From Fredricksoniimonas sp964643325 (lineage in GTDB: Bacteria > Omnitrophota > Gorgyraeia > Zapsychrales > Fredricksoniimonadaceae): a DNA stretch of 64,000 bases. Numbering within the stretch: the first letter of the stretch is position 1; the number at the start of each line of letters is the position of its first letter. Below the pieces are notes generated by a model. It was not told where the DNA came from and did no database searches. It saw only the letters and a program-made list of their open reading frames with translations. Positions 49,572 through 57,957 of the stretch are shown here, one piece after another. Both the position numbers and the translations under genes were made by a program. The stretch covers positions 1 to 64,000 of the forward strand of contig CAZXSE010000005.1 in assembly GCA_964643325.1 (NCBI GenBank). The letters are read 5' to 3'.

Positions 49572-50677
49572 AGATCATGCTGCTGGCCAATCATTTTAAT
49601 ACCGGCGGCATTACCACGTATTTGTTAACACTGGCAAAAGGCCATCTCGGCCGCGGGCATGAGGTCTTGATCGCGTCTTCAGGCGGGGAATGTGTGGCGC
49701 AAGCCGAAGCCATGGGCGCGCGCCATATCCTGGTCCCGGGGCTTGCGGTCAAGAACGCACTGCATCCCGGGCTTGTTGCGGCAGGCTTCCGTCTGGCGCG
49801 CCTCATCAAGCAAGAACATGTTGATATCCTGCACGCCCATACGAGGGTCACGCAATGCGTTGCCGCGCTGGCCGGGGGGCTGTCGCGCAGGCCTTATGTG
49901 GCCACATGTCACGGGTTCTTCAAGCCGCATCTCGGCAGGATCCTTTTTCCGTTGTGGGGTTCGCGGGCGATCGCCATCAGTAATGCTGTTGCGGCGCATT
50001 TGACCCGGGACTTGCGTGTTGCGCCAGTGAAGGTTGCGGTGGTCCCAACCGGCGTTGACTGCGCACGTTTTACGCCTATGGAGCCTTTGCAACGGCAAGT
50101 GTTGCGCGCCCGTTTCGGCGTTGATATGCAGACGCCACTCGTTGGCATGGTCGCGCGGCTTTCGGATGTTAAGGGGCATCGTTATCTGATCGCGGCGATG
50201 CAGGGTCTTTTGCGGCGTATGCCGCAGGCCAGGTGCCTGATCATCGGCGACGGGCCCATGGAAGCAGAACTTAAAGCGCAGGCGCAAGAGTGCGGCCTTG
50301 GAGAGAGCATTGTTTTTGCCGCGGTCAACGGCGTACCCGAAAAGCTTTTGCCCATGTTCGATGTTGTTGCCGTCCCGTCGGTGCAGGAAGGGCTCGGCCT
50401 TTCGGCCATGGAGGCTTTGGCGTGCGGGATCCCTGTTGTGGCGTCACGCGTCGGCGGATTGCCCGAGGTGGTCAAGGATGGCGCGACAGGGTTTCTTGTG
50501 CCGCCGCAGGACCCCGCGGCGCTGGCCGATGCCATGCACAAACTCCTGGCGGACAGGATCCTGGCGTCAGATATGGGCGGGCGGGGGCGTGAATGGATCA
50601 GAGAGCGGTTTGCCATCGACCGGATGATCGACGGCATTCTGGCCGTGTACCAGGAGGCATTGACAGCGTATGCGTAA
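49568..50677 (+). CDS. GT4 family glycosyltransferase
   Basis: This 369-residue GT-B enzyme starts MKIMLLANHFNTGGITTYLL, with DILHAHTRVTQCVAALAG, YVATCHGFFKPHLG, GMVARLSDVKGHRYLIAAM and the C-terminal VPSVQEGLGLSAMEALACG, then ASRVGGLPEVVKDGATGFL, all typical of GT4 enzymes such as WaaG and capsule transferases. It resembles the N-terminal half of the preceding fusion protein and may be a paralogue. It overlaps the gene before by ATGA and the GT9 gene after by eight bases. It probably adds a sugar to the LPS core. Confidence 0.9.
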   Translation: MKIMLLANHFNTGGITTYLLTLAKGHLGRGHEVLIASSGGECVAQAEAMGARHILVPGLAVKNALHPGLVAAGFRLARLIKQEHVDILHAHTRVTQCVAALAGGLSRRPYVATCHGFFKPHLGRILFPLWGSRAIAISNAVAAHLTRDLRVAPVKVAVVPTGVDCARFTPMEPLQRQVLRARFGVDMQTPLVGMVARLSDVKGHRYLIAAMQGLLRRMPQARCLIIGDGPMEAELKAQAQECGLGESIVFAAVNGVPEKLLPMFDVVAVPSVQEGLGLSAMEALACGIPVVASRVGGLPEVVKDGATGFLVPPQDPAALADAMHKLLADRILASDMGGRGREWIRERFAIDRMIDGILAVYQEALTAYA

Positions 50678-51832
50678 CATCCTGGTCGTTTCCGTCAATT
50701 GGCTGGGCGATACGGTATTTACAACGCCCGTGTACCGCGCGCTCAAGCAGCGGTATCCGCAGGCGCGCTTGAGCGTCCTGGCCGTCGCGCGCGTCAAGTC
50801 GGCGACCTTGGTCAGCAGCGGCGTGTTGACATCCACGCCGACGCCGAAGGTGAAGATGCGCCGCTGGTGCGGGTTGGCTTTCACCGCCAGCTCGCGGATG
50901 ACCGATTCGGCCGTCTGNNNNNNNNNNCCGGAGCGCGCGTCAAGGAGGTCCTTGAACTTTGTCCTGATGTGGACGAGGTCATTGTTTACGACGAGGGTTC
51001 GGGGCTCAAAGGATCCTTCGGGAAGATCGGGACGGGCATTGTTCTTAGAAAGAAACATTTTGATGCGGCTTTTATTTTACGCCGTTCTGCGTCCCGGTCA
51101 TTGATCACATGGCTGGCCGGCATTCCGGTGCGCGTTGGGTTTGCGCAGCAGAGCTGGCGCTGGCTGCTGACCCATGTGGTGGATGATACCGGATGCGGCG
51201 CGATCCATCGCAGTGATGTTTATTTGCGCGTTATTGAGTCTTTCGGCGTCAAAGTCAAGGACCGCTCCAATTATCTTGTGGTGAGCCGCGATGCCGATGA
51301 ACGCATGGCCGCAGCCTTGCGCGCGAAAGGCATCGGCGAGGGGGAACGGTTCATTGTGCTTAACACCGGCGGGAACTGGGGGCCGAAGCAATGGCCGCAG
51401 GCGTCTTTTGCCGAGCTGACAACCCGTCTGACGCGCGAGATCGGCGTCAAGGTCGTGTTTTCAGGCGCGGCAGCTGACCTTGCCCGCGTGAGGGCGATCG
51501 CGCAGGCGTCAGGCGTTGATCCTGTCATCCTGGCTGGTGAAACAGACATCAAGGGATTGGCAGCGTTGTTCAAGCATGCTTATAGCGTGATCTCGGCGGA
51601 TTCGGGGCCCTTGCATTTGGCGAACGCCGTCGGGGCGAACGTGGTCGCACTGTTCGGGCCGACACAGCCGGACATTACCGGCCCGCGCGGCCAGGGGCGC
51701 ATCAGGGTCCTTTCGCAGGATGTGGAGTGCAACCGCGCGCCCTGTTATGTTGACGGGTGCGCGGACAACAAATGCATGAAAGCCATAACGGTCGATAATG
51801 TCATTCAAACTTTCAAAGTCCTCAAAAGTTAA
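50670..51832 (+). CDS. GT9 heptosyltransferase (LPS core), interrupted by a scaffold gap
   Basis: The start reads MRNILVVSVNWLGDTVFTTP, then VYRALKQRYPQARLSVLAVA, the N terminus of a heptosyltransferase, and from 50933 the frame continues ARVKEVLELCPDVDEVIVYD. The second domain has LNTGGNWGPKQWPQASFAEL and SADSGPLHLANAVGANVVAL with FGPTQPDITGP. Between them lie about 131 bases that are not GT9 and 10 N. Both sides carry the same 12 bases GCGCGCGTCAAG (50787-50798 and 50933-50944). Removing 50787-50932 restores one 338-residue frame, so the gene itself is probably intact and the apparent frameshift comes from assembly. Confidence 0.82.
50787..50932. other. Scaffold gap with foreign-looking flank inside a GT9 gene
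   Basis: Bases 50918-50927 are N. The 119 bases before them (50799-50917), read on the minus strand, encode ESVIRELAVKANPHQRRI followed by FTFGVGVDVNTPLLTKVADL, a piece of a VIT/von Willebrand A-type protein, which has no link to the glycosyltransferase. The segment starts in a 12-base repeat shared with the other side of the gap. It looks like a chimeric contig end. Confidence 0.8.
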
Positions 51833-52715
51833 GGATATCCTGCTGGTGACGCTCAGCAATATCGGGGATGTTGTCCTGACATTCCCTGTGATCGACCAGC
51901 TGTGCGCCGCGTTCCCTGATGCCCGGATCCATTGTATCGTCGGGCCAAAGGCCGCGAGCCTGCTGGAGGGCAATCCCTGCATCGCGCGTGTGATCCCTTA
52001 TGACAAGAAGATGCCGTGGCAGCGCCAGGTTTCCTGGATCATGGCGCTTCGCGGCACGCGCTTCGGCCTGGTCGTTGACTTGCGTAATTCCATGATGCCT
52101 TTCTTCATGAACGCCGCCACTATCACGGCGCCCGTGCTCGGCGCCGATCAAGAGCATCGCCGTGACAAACATCTTGCCCGCCTGGTCTCTTTAGGAATGG
52201 CGTTAAGACCTGATGCACCCAGAAAGGCTGTCTTCTTCTCACCAGGTATGCGTGAGCGGGCCGCGCAGTTGGTCAACGGAGCGGATGGGTATGTGCTTGT
52301 GGCGCCGGGCGCGGCAGATCACAGGAAAAGATGGCGCGAGGATGGTTTCTTGGAGGTTGTCCGGCACATTCTCGCTCGCGGCAAGAAGGTTGTACTTGTG
52401 GGCGACAGCCATGACGCGGCTGAGGCGGGGCGTATCGCGGCTCTCGGAGGGGATGGCGTGACCGACGTGTGCGGACGAACAGGGCTTTTGGAGCTGGCCG
52501 CTGTTATTGACCGCGCCGAACTGGCCTTGACCAATGATAGCGGGATCATGCATGTGGCCAGCTATCTGGACAAACCCGTGGTGGCGCTTTTTGGCCCGAC
52601 CGACCCGTCGGTTTACGGGCCGTGGAGCAGCCGCTGTTCCGCCTTGCGCCAAGGGAGCAGCATGGAAGGCATTCTTGCGGCTGATGTGATCGCCGAGGTT
52701 GATCAATGGCTTTAA
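51798..52715 (+). CDS. GT9 heptosyltransferase-like protein
   Basis: This 305-residue protein is a second GT9 member. It has KVKDILLVTLSNIGDVVLTF (N-terminal GD motif), IHCIVGPKAASLLEGNP, YVLVAPGAADHRKRW for the donor site, and TNDSGIMHVASYLDKPVVAL with FGPTDPSVYGP, the family's C-terminal block. It starts inside the preceding GT9 gene (35-base overlap). Its N-terminal domain is rather short. Family members add ADP-heptose to the LPS core; a different sugar is possible since the paralogues here are diverged. Confidence 0.88.
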   Translation: MSFKLSKSSKVKDILLVTLSNIGDVVLTFPVIDQLCAAFPDARIHCIVGPKAASLLEGNPCIARVIPYDKKMPWQRQVSWIMALRGTRFGLVVDLRNSMMPFFMNAATITAPVLGADQEHRRDKHLARLVSLGMALRPDAPRKAVFFSPGMRERAAQLVNGADGYVLVAPGAADHRKRWREDGFLEVVRHILARGKKVVLVGDSHDAAEAGRIAALGGDGVTDVCGRTGLLELAAVIDRAELALTNDSGIMHVASYLDKPVVALFGPTDPSVYGPWSSRCSALRQGSSMEGILAADVIAEVDQWL

Positions 52716-53728
52716 GTGAATTCAGGAATATCCTTGTTATTCGCGCGGACCGCATGGGCGATGTGGTCTTGACCGTGCCTGCCATTAGAGCACTCAAGAG
52801 GGCATTCCCAGGAGCGAGGATCTCGGTATGGCTTGATGCGTCAACGCGACCTTTGCTGCAGGGATTGCCTTTTATCGACGAGGTCCTTAGCGAGGATCGC
52901 GCCCGCGGATGGAGCGGGTATTTTTCTTTCATCAGCCTTTTACGCCGCAAGAAGTTCGATCTGGCTATTGTGTACAACACCAAGCGCCGGGTGAACGCCG
53001 CCTGCTGGCTGGCCGGCATTCCCATGCGTCTTGGGTACAAGAACAATAAATACGGCTGGATGTTGACGCATCCGGTGGAGGACCGCCGGCATTTCGGCGA
53101 GAAGCATGAAACACAATATTGCATGGACCTTTTGGCGAGCCTCGGCGTAGTATCGCAAGATCTGTCGCTTGAGCTTGCCCGCGATCCTGAAGCGGAGCGT
53201 TGGGTGGATGAACGGCTGGCGCGCGAGCTCCATGGAGCGCCTTTTCTGGCCATTCATCCGGATGCCAGCTGTCCGACGCGCTGCTGGCCCGCGGCATCTT
53301 ATGCGGCCCTCATTGACCGTCTTGCCGGCAGGGGATTGAAAATATTACTGGTGGGGCGCGGGGAGGCGGGTCCCTGCGCGCGCGAGATCGTCGCAAGGAC
53401 AAAGGTGGGTGTGATCGACATGACAGGAACGACCACGCTGCCGCAGCTGATCGCTCTTTTTCGCCGGGCGCGGGCTGTTGTTTCTAATGATTCGGGCCCT
53501 GTTCATCTTGCGGCTGGCGTTGGCACGCCGATCGTGTCGATCTTTTTAAGGCGCCAGCCGGGCATCAATCCCGAGCGCTGGCATCCGCTGGGGCCCAATA
53601 GCCGCATTGTCCTGCCGCCCTTGGGCCAGGAGATCGTTGTTGACCGTCACAGCCGGGTCATTCGCGGTTCTTTTGACGCCATCACGCCCGATCAGGTCGT
53701 TGCCGCGCTGGATGAGCTTCTGGCTTAA
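52706..53728 (+). CDS. GT9 heptosyltransferase-like protein
   Basis: The 340-residue protein has RNILVIRADRMGDVVLTVPA, PGARISVWLDAS, FDLAIVYNTKRRVNAACWLA, GIPMRLGYKNNKYGWMLTHP, LAIHPDASCPTRCWPAASYA and the donor-binding VVSNDSGPVHLAAGVGTPIV. The block after it reads IFLRRQPGINPERW in place of the usual FGPT-type stretch, so it may accept a different donor. It overlaps the previous gene by ten bases and ends the glycosyltransferase run. The recA promoter follows at once. Confidence 0.88.
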   Translation: MALSEFRNILVIRADRMGDVVLTVPAIRALKRAFPGARISVWLDASTRPLLQGLPFIDEVLSEDRARGWSGYFSFISLLRRKKFDLAIVYNTKRRVNAACWLAGIPMRLGYKNNKYGWMLTHPVEDRRHFGEKHETQYCMDLLASLGVVSQDLSLELARDPEAERWVDERLARELHGAPFLAIHPDASCPTRCWPAASYAALIDRLAGRGLKILLVGRGEAGPCAREIVARTKVGVIDMTGTTTLPQLIALFRRARAVVSNDSGPVHLAAGVGTPIVSIFLRRQPGINPERWHPLGPNSRIVLPPLGQEIVVDRHSRVIRGSFDAITPDQVVAALDELLA

Positions 53729-53734
53729 CTTGCG

Positions 53735-53763
53735 TTGACAACCCATACCCCCTTTTGTATAAT
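53735..53763 (+). promoter_or_regulatory. Consensus sigma70 promoter of recA
   Basis: TTGACA (53735-53740) and TATAAT (53758-53763) both match the consensus in all six bases and are spaced by 17, the ideal. Transcription should begin near 53770, about 37 bases before ATG 53807. No LexA box of either the CTGT-N8-ACAG or GAAC-N4-GTTC type is visible. Confidence 0.93.
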
Positions 53764-53806
53764 CATGCACCCCATTCCCATTAAATAGTATTATTGGAGG
53801 TTTTGT

Positions 53807-54850
53807 ATGACGGAAGCAAAGAAGATGACGGCTGGCGAGCTGGATAATCGCAAGAAAGCGCTGGATCTGGCGCTTACGCAGATCGAGAAGCAGTTCGGGA
53901 AAGGGGCCATCATGAAGCTGGACGGGCACGTGCGGGTGGATGTTGATGTCATCCCGTCGGGCTCGCTGGGGCTGGACATCGCCCTCGGTATCGGCGGCAT
54001 TCCGCGGGGCCGGGTCATTGAGATCTACGGGCCTGAATCATCCGGCAAAACGACATTGACCTTGAGCATTATCCGTCAGGTCCAGAAAAAAGGCGGTACC
54101 GCGGCGTTCATTGACGCGGAGCACGCATTCGACGCGACCTATGCCGAGAAGATCGGCGTGAAGCTGGATGATCTTCTGGTGTCCCAGCCGGATACCGGAG
54201 AACAGGCGCTCGAGATCGCCGAGACGCTGGTCCGTTCCAGCGCAGTGGACCTTGTGGTCGTTGACTCGGTAGCGGCGCTCACGCCCAAGGCCGAGATCGA
54301 AGGTGATATGGGTGACAGCCACATGGGCTTGCACGCGCGGCTCATGTCGCAGGCACTGCGCAAGTTGACGGCCATCACCAGCAAGTCCAACACATGCATC
54401 ATTTTCATCAACCAGATCCGCATGAAGATCGGCGTTATGTTCGGCAACCCCGAAACAACGACGGGCGGCAATGCGCTCAAGTTCTATTCATCCGTTCGTA
54501 TTGATCTGCGGCGCATCGAGACCTTAAAGCGCGGCGATGAGGTCATCGGTAATCGCGTCAGGGCCAAGGTCGTCAAGAACAAGGTGGCCGCGCCGTTCAA
54601 GGAGGCTCAGTTCGAGATCCATTTTGACGAGGGCATCTCGCACGCGAGCGACCTTGTTGATCTGGGAAGTCAATACAATGTCATCGAGAAGTCCGGGGCC
54701 TGGTTCGCTTTTGAAGGCGAGCGCATTGGCCAGGGCAGGGATAATGTCCGCAAGTATTTTCAGGATAATCCCAAAGTGGCGCAGAAGGTCGAAAAACTGA
54801 TCCTGGAGAAAGCCAAGGTCGTTGCTGCGCCGGTGAAGAAAGCAGAATAG
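53807..54850 (+). CDS. recA: Recombinase RecA
   Basis: RecA forms filaments on single-stranded DNA and drives strand exchange. The 347 residues have the P-loop GPESSGKTTL (75-84), FIDAEHAFDATYAEKIGV, LLVSQPDTGEQALEIAETLV, VVVDSVAALTPKAEIEGDMG, the DNA-binding NQIRMKIGVMFGNPETTTGG and the lysine-rich end. FDA is used where many RecA proteins have LDP in the EHALDP block. GGAGG precedes ATG 53807. The promoter is a full consensus match and recX follows with an internal terminator. Confidence 0.98.
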   Translation: MTEAKKMTAGELDNRKKALDLALTQIEKQFGKGAIMKLDGHVRVDVDVIPSGSLGLDIALGIGGIPRGRVIEIYGPESSGKTTLTLSIIRQVQKKGGTAAFIDAEHAFDATYAEKIGVKLDDLLVSQPDTGEQALEIAETLVRSSAVDLVVVDSVAALTPKAEIEGDMGDSHMGLHARLMSQALRKLTAITSKSNTCIIFINQIRMKIGVMFGNPETTTGGNALKFYSSVRIDLRRIETLKRGDEVIGNRVRAKVVKNKVAAPFKEAQFEIHFDEGISHASDLVDLGSQYNVIEKSGAWFAFEGERIGQGRDNVRKYFQDNPKVAQKVEKLILEKAKVVAAPVKKAE

Positions 54851-54856
54851 TTGTTC

Positions 54857-55315
54857 ATGGCTGCACAAGATGCAAAAAAGGCGAAGAGTTACGCTCTTCG
54901 CCTTTTAAAATTACGGCCCCGCAGTGCGGCTGAGATCCGCGGCAAGATGGCGGATAAAGGCCACGCGGCGGCGGCCATTGATGCGACGGTGGAGGCGCTG
55001 ACACAGGCGGGCCTCTTGGACGATGCGGTCTTTGCAAAGGCCTGGATGCGCTCCCGCTTGAACCGTCCGATGGGTTTGCGGCGAGTGTCGCGCGAGTTGA
55101 TGGATAAGGGCATTTCCAAAGACCTTGTCCGCGCCGCGTGGGATGAGCTTAAAGAAGATTACGACGAGTTGGATGTCGTTTGCCGGCTGGCGAACAAGAG
55201 AGCGGCGAAATACAACAACATTGATCCTCTGAAGCGCAAGAAACGGGTGATGGATTATCTTGCCCGTCGCGGTTTTCAGCTGGATGCCATTATGAAAGCG
55301 ATAAGAGCGTTATGA
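54857..55315 (+). CDS. recX: Regulatory protein RecX
   Basis: RecX caps or blocks RecA filaments. The 152-residue protein has the three-helix repeats of the family: KSYALRLLKLRPRSAAEIRG, then EALTQAGLLDDAVFAKAWMRSR with LNRPMGLRRVSRELMDKGIS, and a last repeat KRKKRVMDYLARRGFQLDAI. ATG 54857 is seven bases after the recA stop; a TTG at 54851 is less likely. A strong terminator hairpin lies inside codons 7-17 of this gene, so only part of the recA transcripts should continue into recX. Its stop overlaps alaS by ATGA. Confidence 0.92.
   Translation: MAAQDAKKAKSYALRLLKLRPRSAAEIRGKMADKGHAAAAIDATVEALTQAGLLDDAVFAKAWMRSRLNRPMGLRRVSRELMDKGISKDLVRAAWDELKEDYDELDVVCRLANKRAAKYNNIDPLKRKKRVMDYLARRGFQLDAIMKAIRAL
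54876..54908 (+). terminator. Terminator hairpin inside the start of recX
   Basis: AAAAGGCGAAGAG (54876-54888) pairs perfectly with CTCTTCGCCTTTT (54894-54906) over a TTACG loop, giving 13 bp and ending in four T residues of the stem and AAAA. It stands 26 bases after recA and inside recX codons 7-17. It may end most recA transcripts. Confidence 0.8.
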
Positions 55316-57957
55316 CAGGTCACCAGATCCGCAGCAAGTTCCTGGAGTTCTTCAAGTCCAAAGGCCATAAGGTCATTGCCAGTGATTCGCTGGTACCCAA
55401 GGACGATCCGACCGTGCTTTTTACGACGGCGGGCATGCAGCAGTTCAAGCAGCAGTTCATGGGGCATATCACGGACTTTAAGAGCGCAACTACATCGCAG
55501 AAATGCCTGCGTACGGACGACTTGACCGAGGTCGGGGTCACGGATTTTCATCACACCATGTTCGAGATGCTCGGGAATTTCTCGTTCGGTGATTATTTCA
55601 AGAAAGAGGCCATTGCCTGGGCGTGGGAATTCCTGACAAAGGTCATGGGCATCCCGGCGGAGAAGTTGTGGGTGTCGGTCAACAAGGACGATGATGAGGC
55701 GTACGGGATCTGGCTCAATGATATCAAGATCCCTGCAGGGCGTATCGTCAAGCTGGGCGACAAGTCGAACTTCTGGCCGTCGAACGCGCGTCTTAACGGG
55801 CCTAACGGCCCGTGCGGCCCGTGTTCCGAGATCTTTTTTGACTGGGGCGTAAAAGACTGCAAGGATCCGCACTGCAACCCGGATTGTAATTGCGGGCGGT
55901 TCTGCGAAGTGTGGAATCTGGTGTTCACGCAATACAACCGCAAGGACGGCGGACTTCTGGAGCCGCTGCCGGCGAAGAATATTGATACGGGCATGGGCCT
56001 GGAGCGTTTGACCGCTGTGATGCAGGGCAAGCATAACAATTTTGAATCCGATCTTTTTGCGCCTATCGTTGACGCTGTCGCGCGGGCTGTTGCGGCCGAG
56101 GGCGCCAAGATCACACTGCGTGAAACGCGCGTTGTGGCTGACCATGTGCGCGCCGTGACCTTTGGCGTGAGCGACGGGGTCATGCCGTCGAATGAAGGCC
56201 GCGGTTATGTCATGCGCAAGCTGATCGTTGATATGACCAATATCCTTGGGCAGGCCGGGGTAAAGAAGCCGCTGGTGCATACATTCGTGCCGGCCGTTGT
56301 CGAGCTGATGCGCGGGCCGTATCCCGAACTTGCGGCGAAGCAGAAGGAAGTCAGTGAGATCGTCCGGCGCATCGAAGAGGCGGTCATTAAATTGAACGCC
56401 GAACAGGTCCCGCAATTCCTGGCGGAGATCGATCGTGAAAAGAAAAGCAAAAGTAATGATCCGGACCGACTCGGCGAGATCATGTTCCGCTATCGGGATA
56501 CGTACGGCCTTCCTTTGAGTTTGATCGAAACAAAGGTCAAGGAAGTCTTTGGAGAAGATGTTGCCGTCCAGGCGAGCGCTGTTGCCGGGAAGCTGATGAA
56601 CGAACAGAAAGAGCGCTCCCGGTCATCCAGTAAGATGCAGGGCGACGTGTTCCTTTCCGGCACTGTTGATGTGAAAGGCATTGTTGCGACGAAATTTGTC
56701 GGCCATGAGCAGCCGAGCGCGGATGCCCGTATTGTAAAACTGTTCGTCAATGGGCAGAGTGTTGATGAGGCCAAAGAAGGCGCGAACGTTGCCGCGGTGC
56801 TTGATGCGACACCGTTCTATGCCGAACAGGGCGGCCAGTGCGCAGACACAGGTGTCATTGCCGGCAAGGCCGGTTCCATTGATGTGCAGGATGTTCACAA
56901 GGTCACGGATGTTTTTGTGCATCAGGGCATTGTTGCCAAAGGCTGTGTGAAGGTCAATGATCCGGTCAAGGCGTCCATTGACGGCGAGCGGCGCATGGCC
57001 GTTGCCCGCAATCATACAGCAACACATCTTTTACAGGCGGCACTCCGGACGGTGCTTGGCGAACACGTGAAACAGCAGGGATCGCTCGTCGATGCCGGCC
57101 GTTTGCGTTTTGATTTCACGCATCCCAAGGCCCTCGGGAAAGATGAGCTTGAGAAGGTTGAGGACATGGTCAATGTCTTCATCCGCCGTTGCGATAGTGT
57201 TTCCAAGCAGGAAATGACCCAGGCCCAGGCCAAAGATACGGGCGCGCTCGCATTTTTTGCCGAGAAATACGGCGAGAAGGTGCGCGTGGTCGGTGTCGGT
57301 GAATATTCCAGGGAATTCTGCGGCGGCACCCATCTTGATTCAACGGGGCAGATCGGATCGTTCAGGATCGTATCCGAGGGCGCTGTGGCGCAAGGCATTC
57401 GCCGCATCGAGGCCGTGACAGGGGCGGGAGCTGACGCGTTGACGCGCGGGCGTGAACGGATATTGGAAAAAGCAGCGGCAGCGCTCAAAACAGCGCCCGA
57501 GGATCTGGCGGTGCGCCTTGAACAGCAGATCAAGCGCGCTAAAGAATTGCAAAAAGAAGTGAGCGACCTTAATTTTAATTTGATCAAGACCGGGCTCGAC
57601 GGGATCATTGCCGGCGGGCATAAGGTCGGCGGCAGTCTTATCGTGGGCCATGTGTTCAAATGTGTTGATATGGATACACTGCGGCGGATATCTGATCTTG
57701 TTAAGCAAAAGTGTCCGTCATCGGTCCATATCCTGGGCGCTGTGAACGGCGCGGATGAAGCTGCACTTCTGGTCGCCGTGACCGAGGACCTTGTGGGTAA
57801 GGGCGTCAAGGCCGGCGATGTCATCCAGAAAGTGGCGGGCATGATCAAAGGTTCCGGCGGCGGCAGGCCCAATATGGCCCAGGCGGGCGGCAAGGACCCG
57901 GCAAAACTCGCCGAGGCGGTGGGTAAAGCGCAAGAGATCGTGAAAGGTTTGTTATGA
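55312..57957 (+). CDS. alaS: Alanyl-tRNA synthetase
   Basis: AlaS charges tRNA-Ala, recognising the G3-U70 pair visible in the tRNA-Ala gene at 10756. The 881 residues include the class II catalytic core (DPTVLFTTAGMQQFKQQFMG, RTDDLTEVGVTDFHHTMFEM), the tRNA-recognition part, the editing domain with zinc-binding NHTATHLLQAALR and the EFCGGTHLDSTGQIG block, and the C-Ala domain with the GGGGRPNMAQAGGK-like motif near the end (seen as GSGGGRPNMAQAGGKD). It is coupled to recX and to hisD by ATGA overlaps. The core has an unusual CNPDCNCGRFCEVWNL insert with extra cysteines. Confidence 0.97.
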   Translation: MTGHQIRSKFLEFFKSKGHKVIASDSLVPKDDPTVLFTTAGMQQFKQQFMGHITDFKSATTSQKCLRTDDLTEVGVTDFHHTMFEMLGNFSFGDYFKKEAIAWAWEFLTKVMGIPAEKLWVSVNKDDDEAYGIWLNDIKIPAGRIVKLGDKSNFWPSNARLNGPNGPCGPCSEIFFDWGVKDCKDPHCNPDCNCGRFCEVWNLVFTQYNRKDGGLLEPLPAKNIDTGMGLERLTAVMQGKHNNFESDLFAPIVDAVARAVAAEGAKITLRETRVVADHVRAVTFGVSDGVMPSNEGRGYVMRKLIVDMTNILGQAGVKKPLVHTFVPAVVELMRGPYPELAAKQKEVSEIVRRIEEAVIKLNAEQVPQFLAEIDREKKSKSNDPDRLGEIMFRYRDTYGLPLSLIETKVKEVFGEDVAVQASAVAGKLMNEQKERSRSSSKMQGDVFLSGTVDVKGIVATKFVGHEQPSADARIVKLFVNGQSVDEAKEGANVAAVLDATPFYAEQGGQCADTGVIAGKAGSIDVQDVHKVTDVFVHQGIVAKGCVKVNDPVKASIDGERRMAVARNHTATHLLQAALRTVLGEHVKQQGSLVDAGRLRFDFTHPKALGKDELEKVEDMVNVFIRRCDSVSKQEMTQAQAKDTGALAFFAEKYGEKVRVVGVGEYSREFCGGTHLDSTGQIGSFRIVSEGAVAQGIRRIEAVTGAGADALTRGRERILEKAAAALKTAPEDLAVRLEQQIKRAKELQKEVSDLNFNLIKTGLDGIIAGGHKVGGSLIVGHVFKCVDMDTLRRISDLVKQKCPSSVHILGAVNGADEAALLVAVTEDLVGKGVKAGDVIQKVAGMIKGSGGGRPNMAQAGGKDPAKLAEAVGKAQEIVKGLL

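Noticed and set aside
50699..50932. A frameshift or separate gene in the third glycosyltransferase gene
   Set aside because: The frame change comes from the foreign segment and N run; joining the two 12-base repeats restores one frame.
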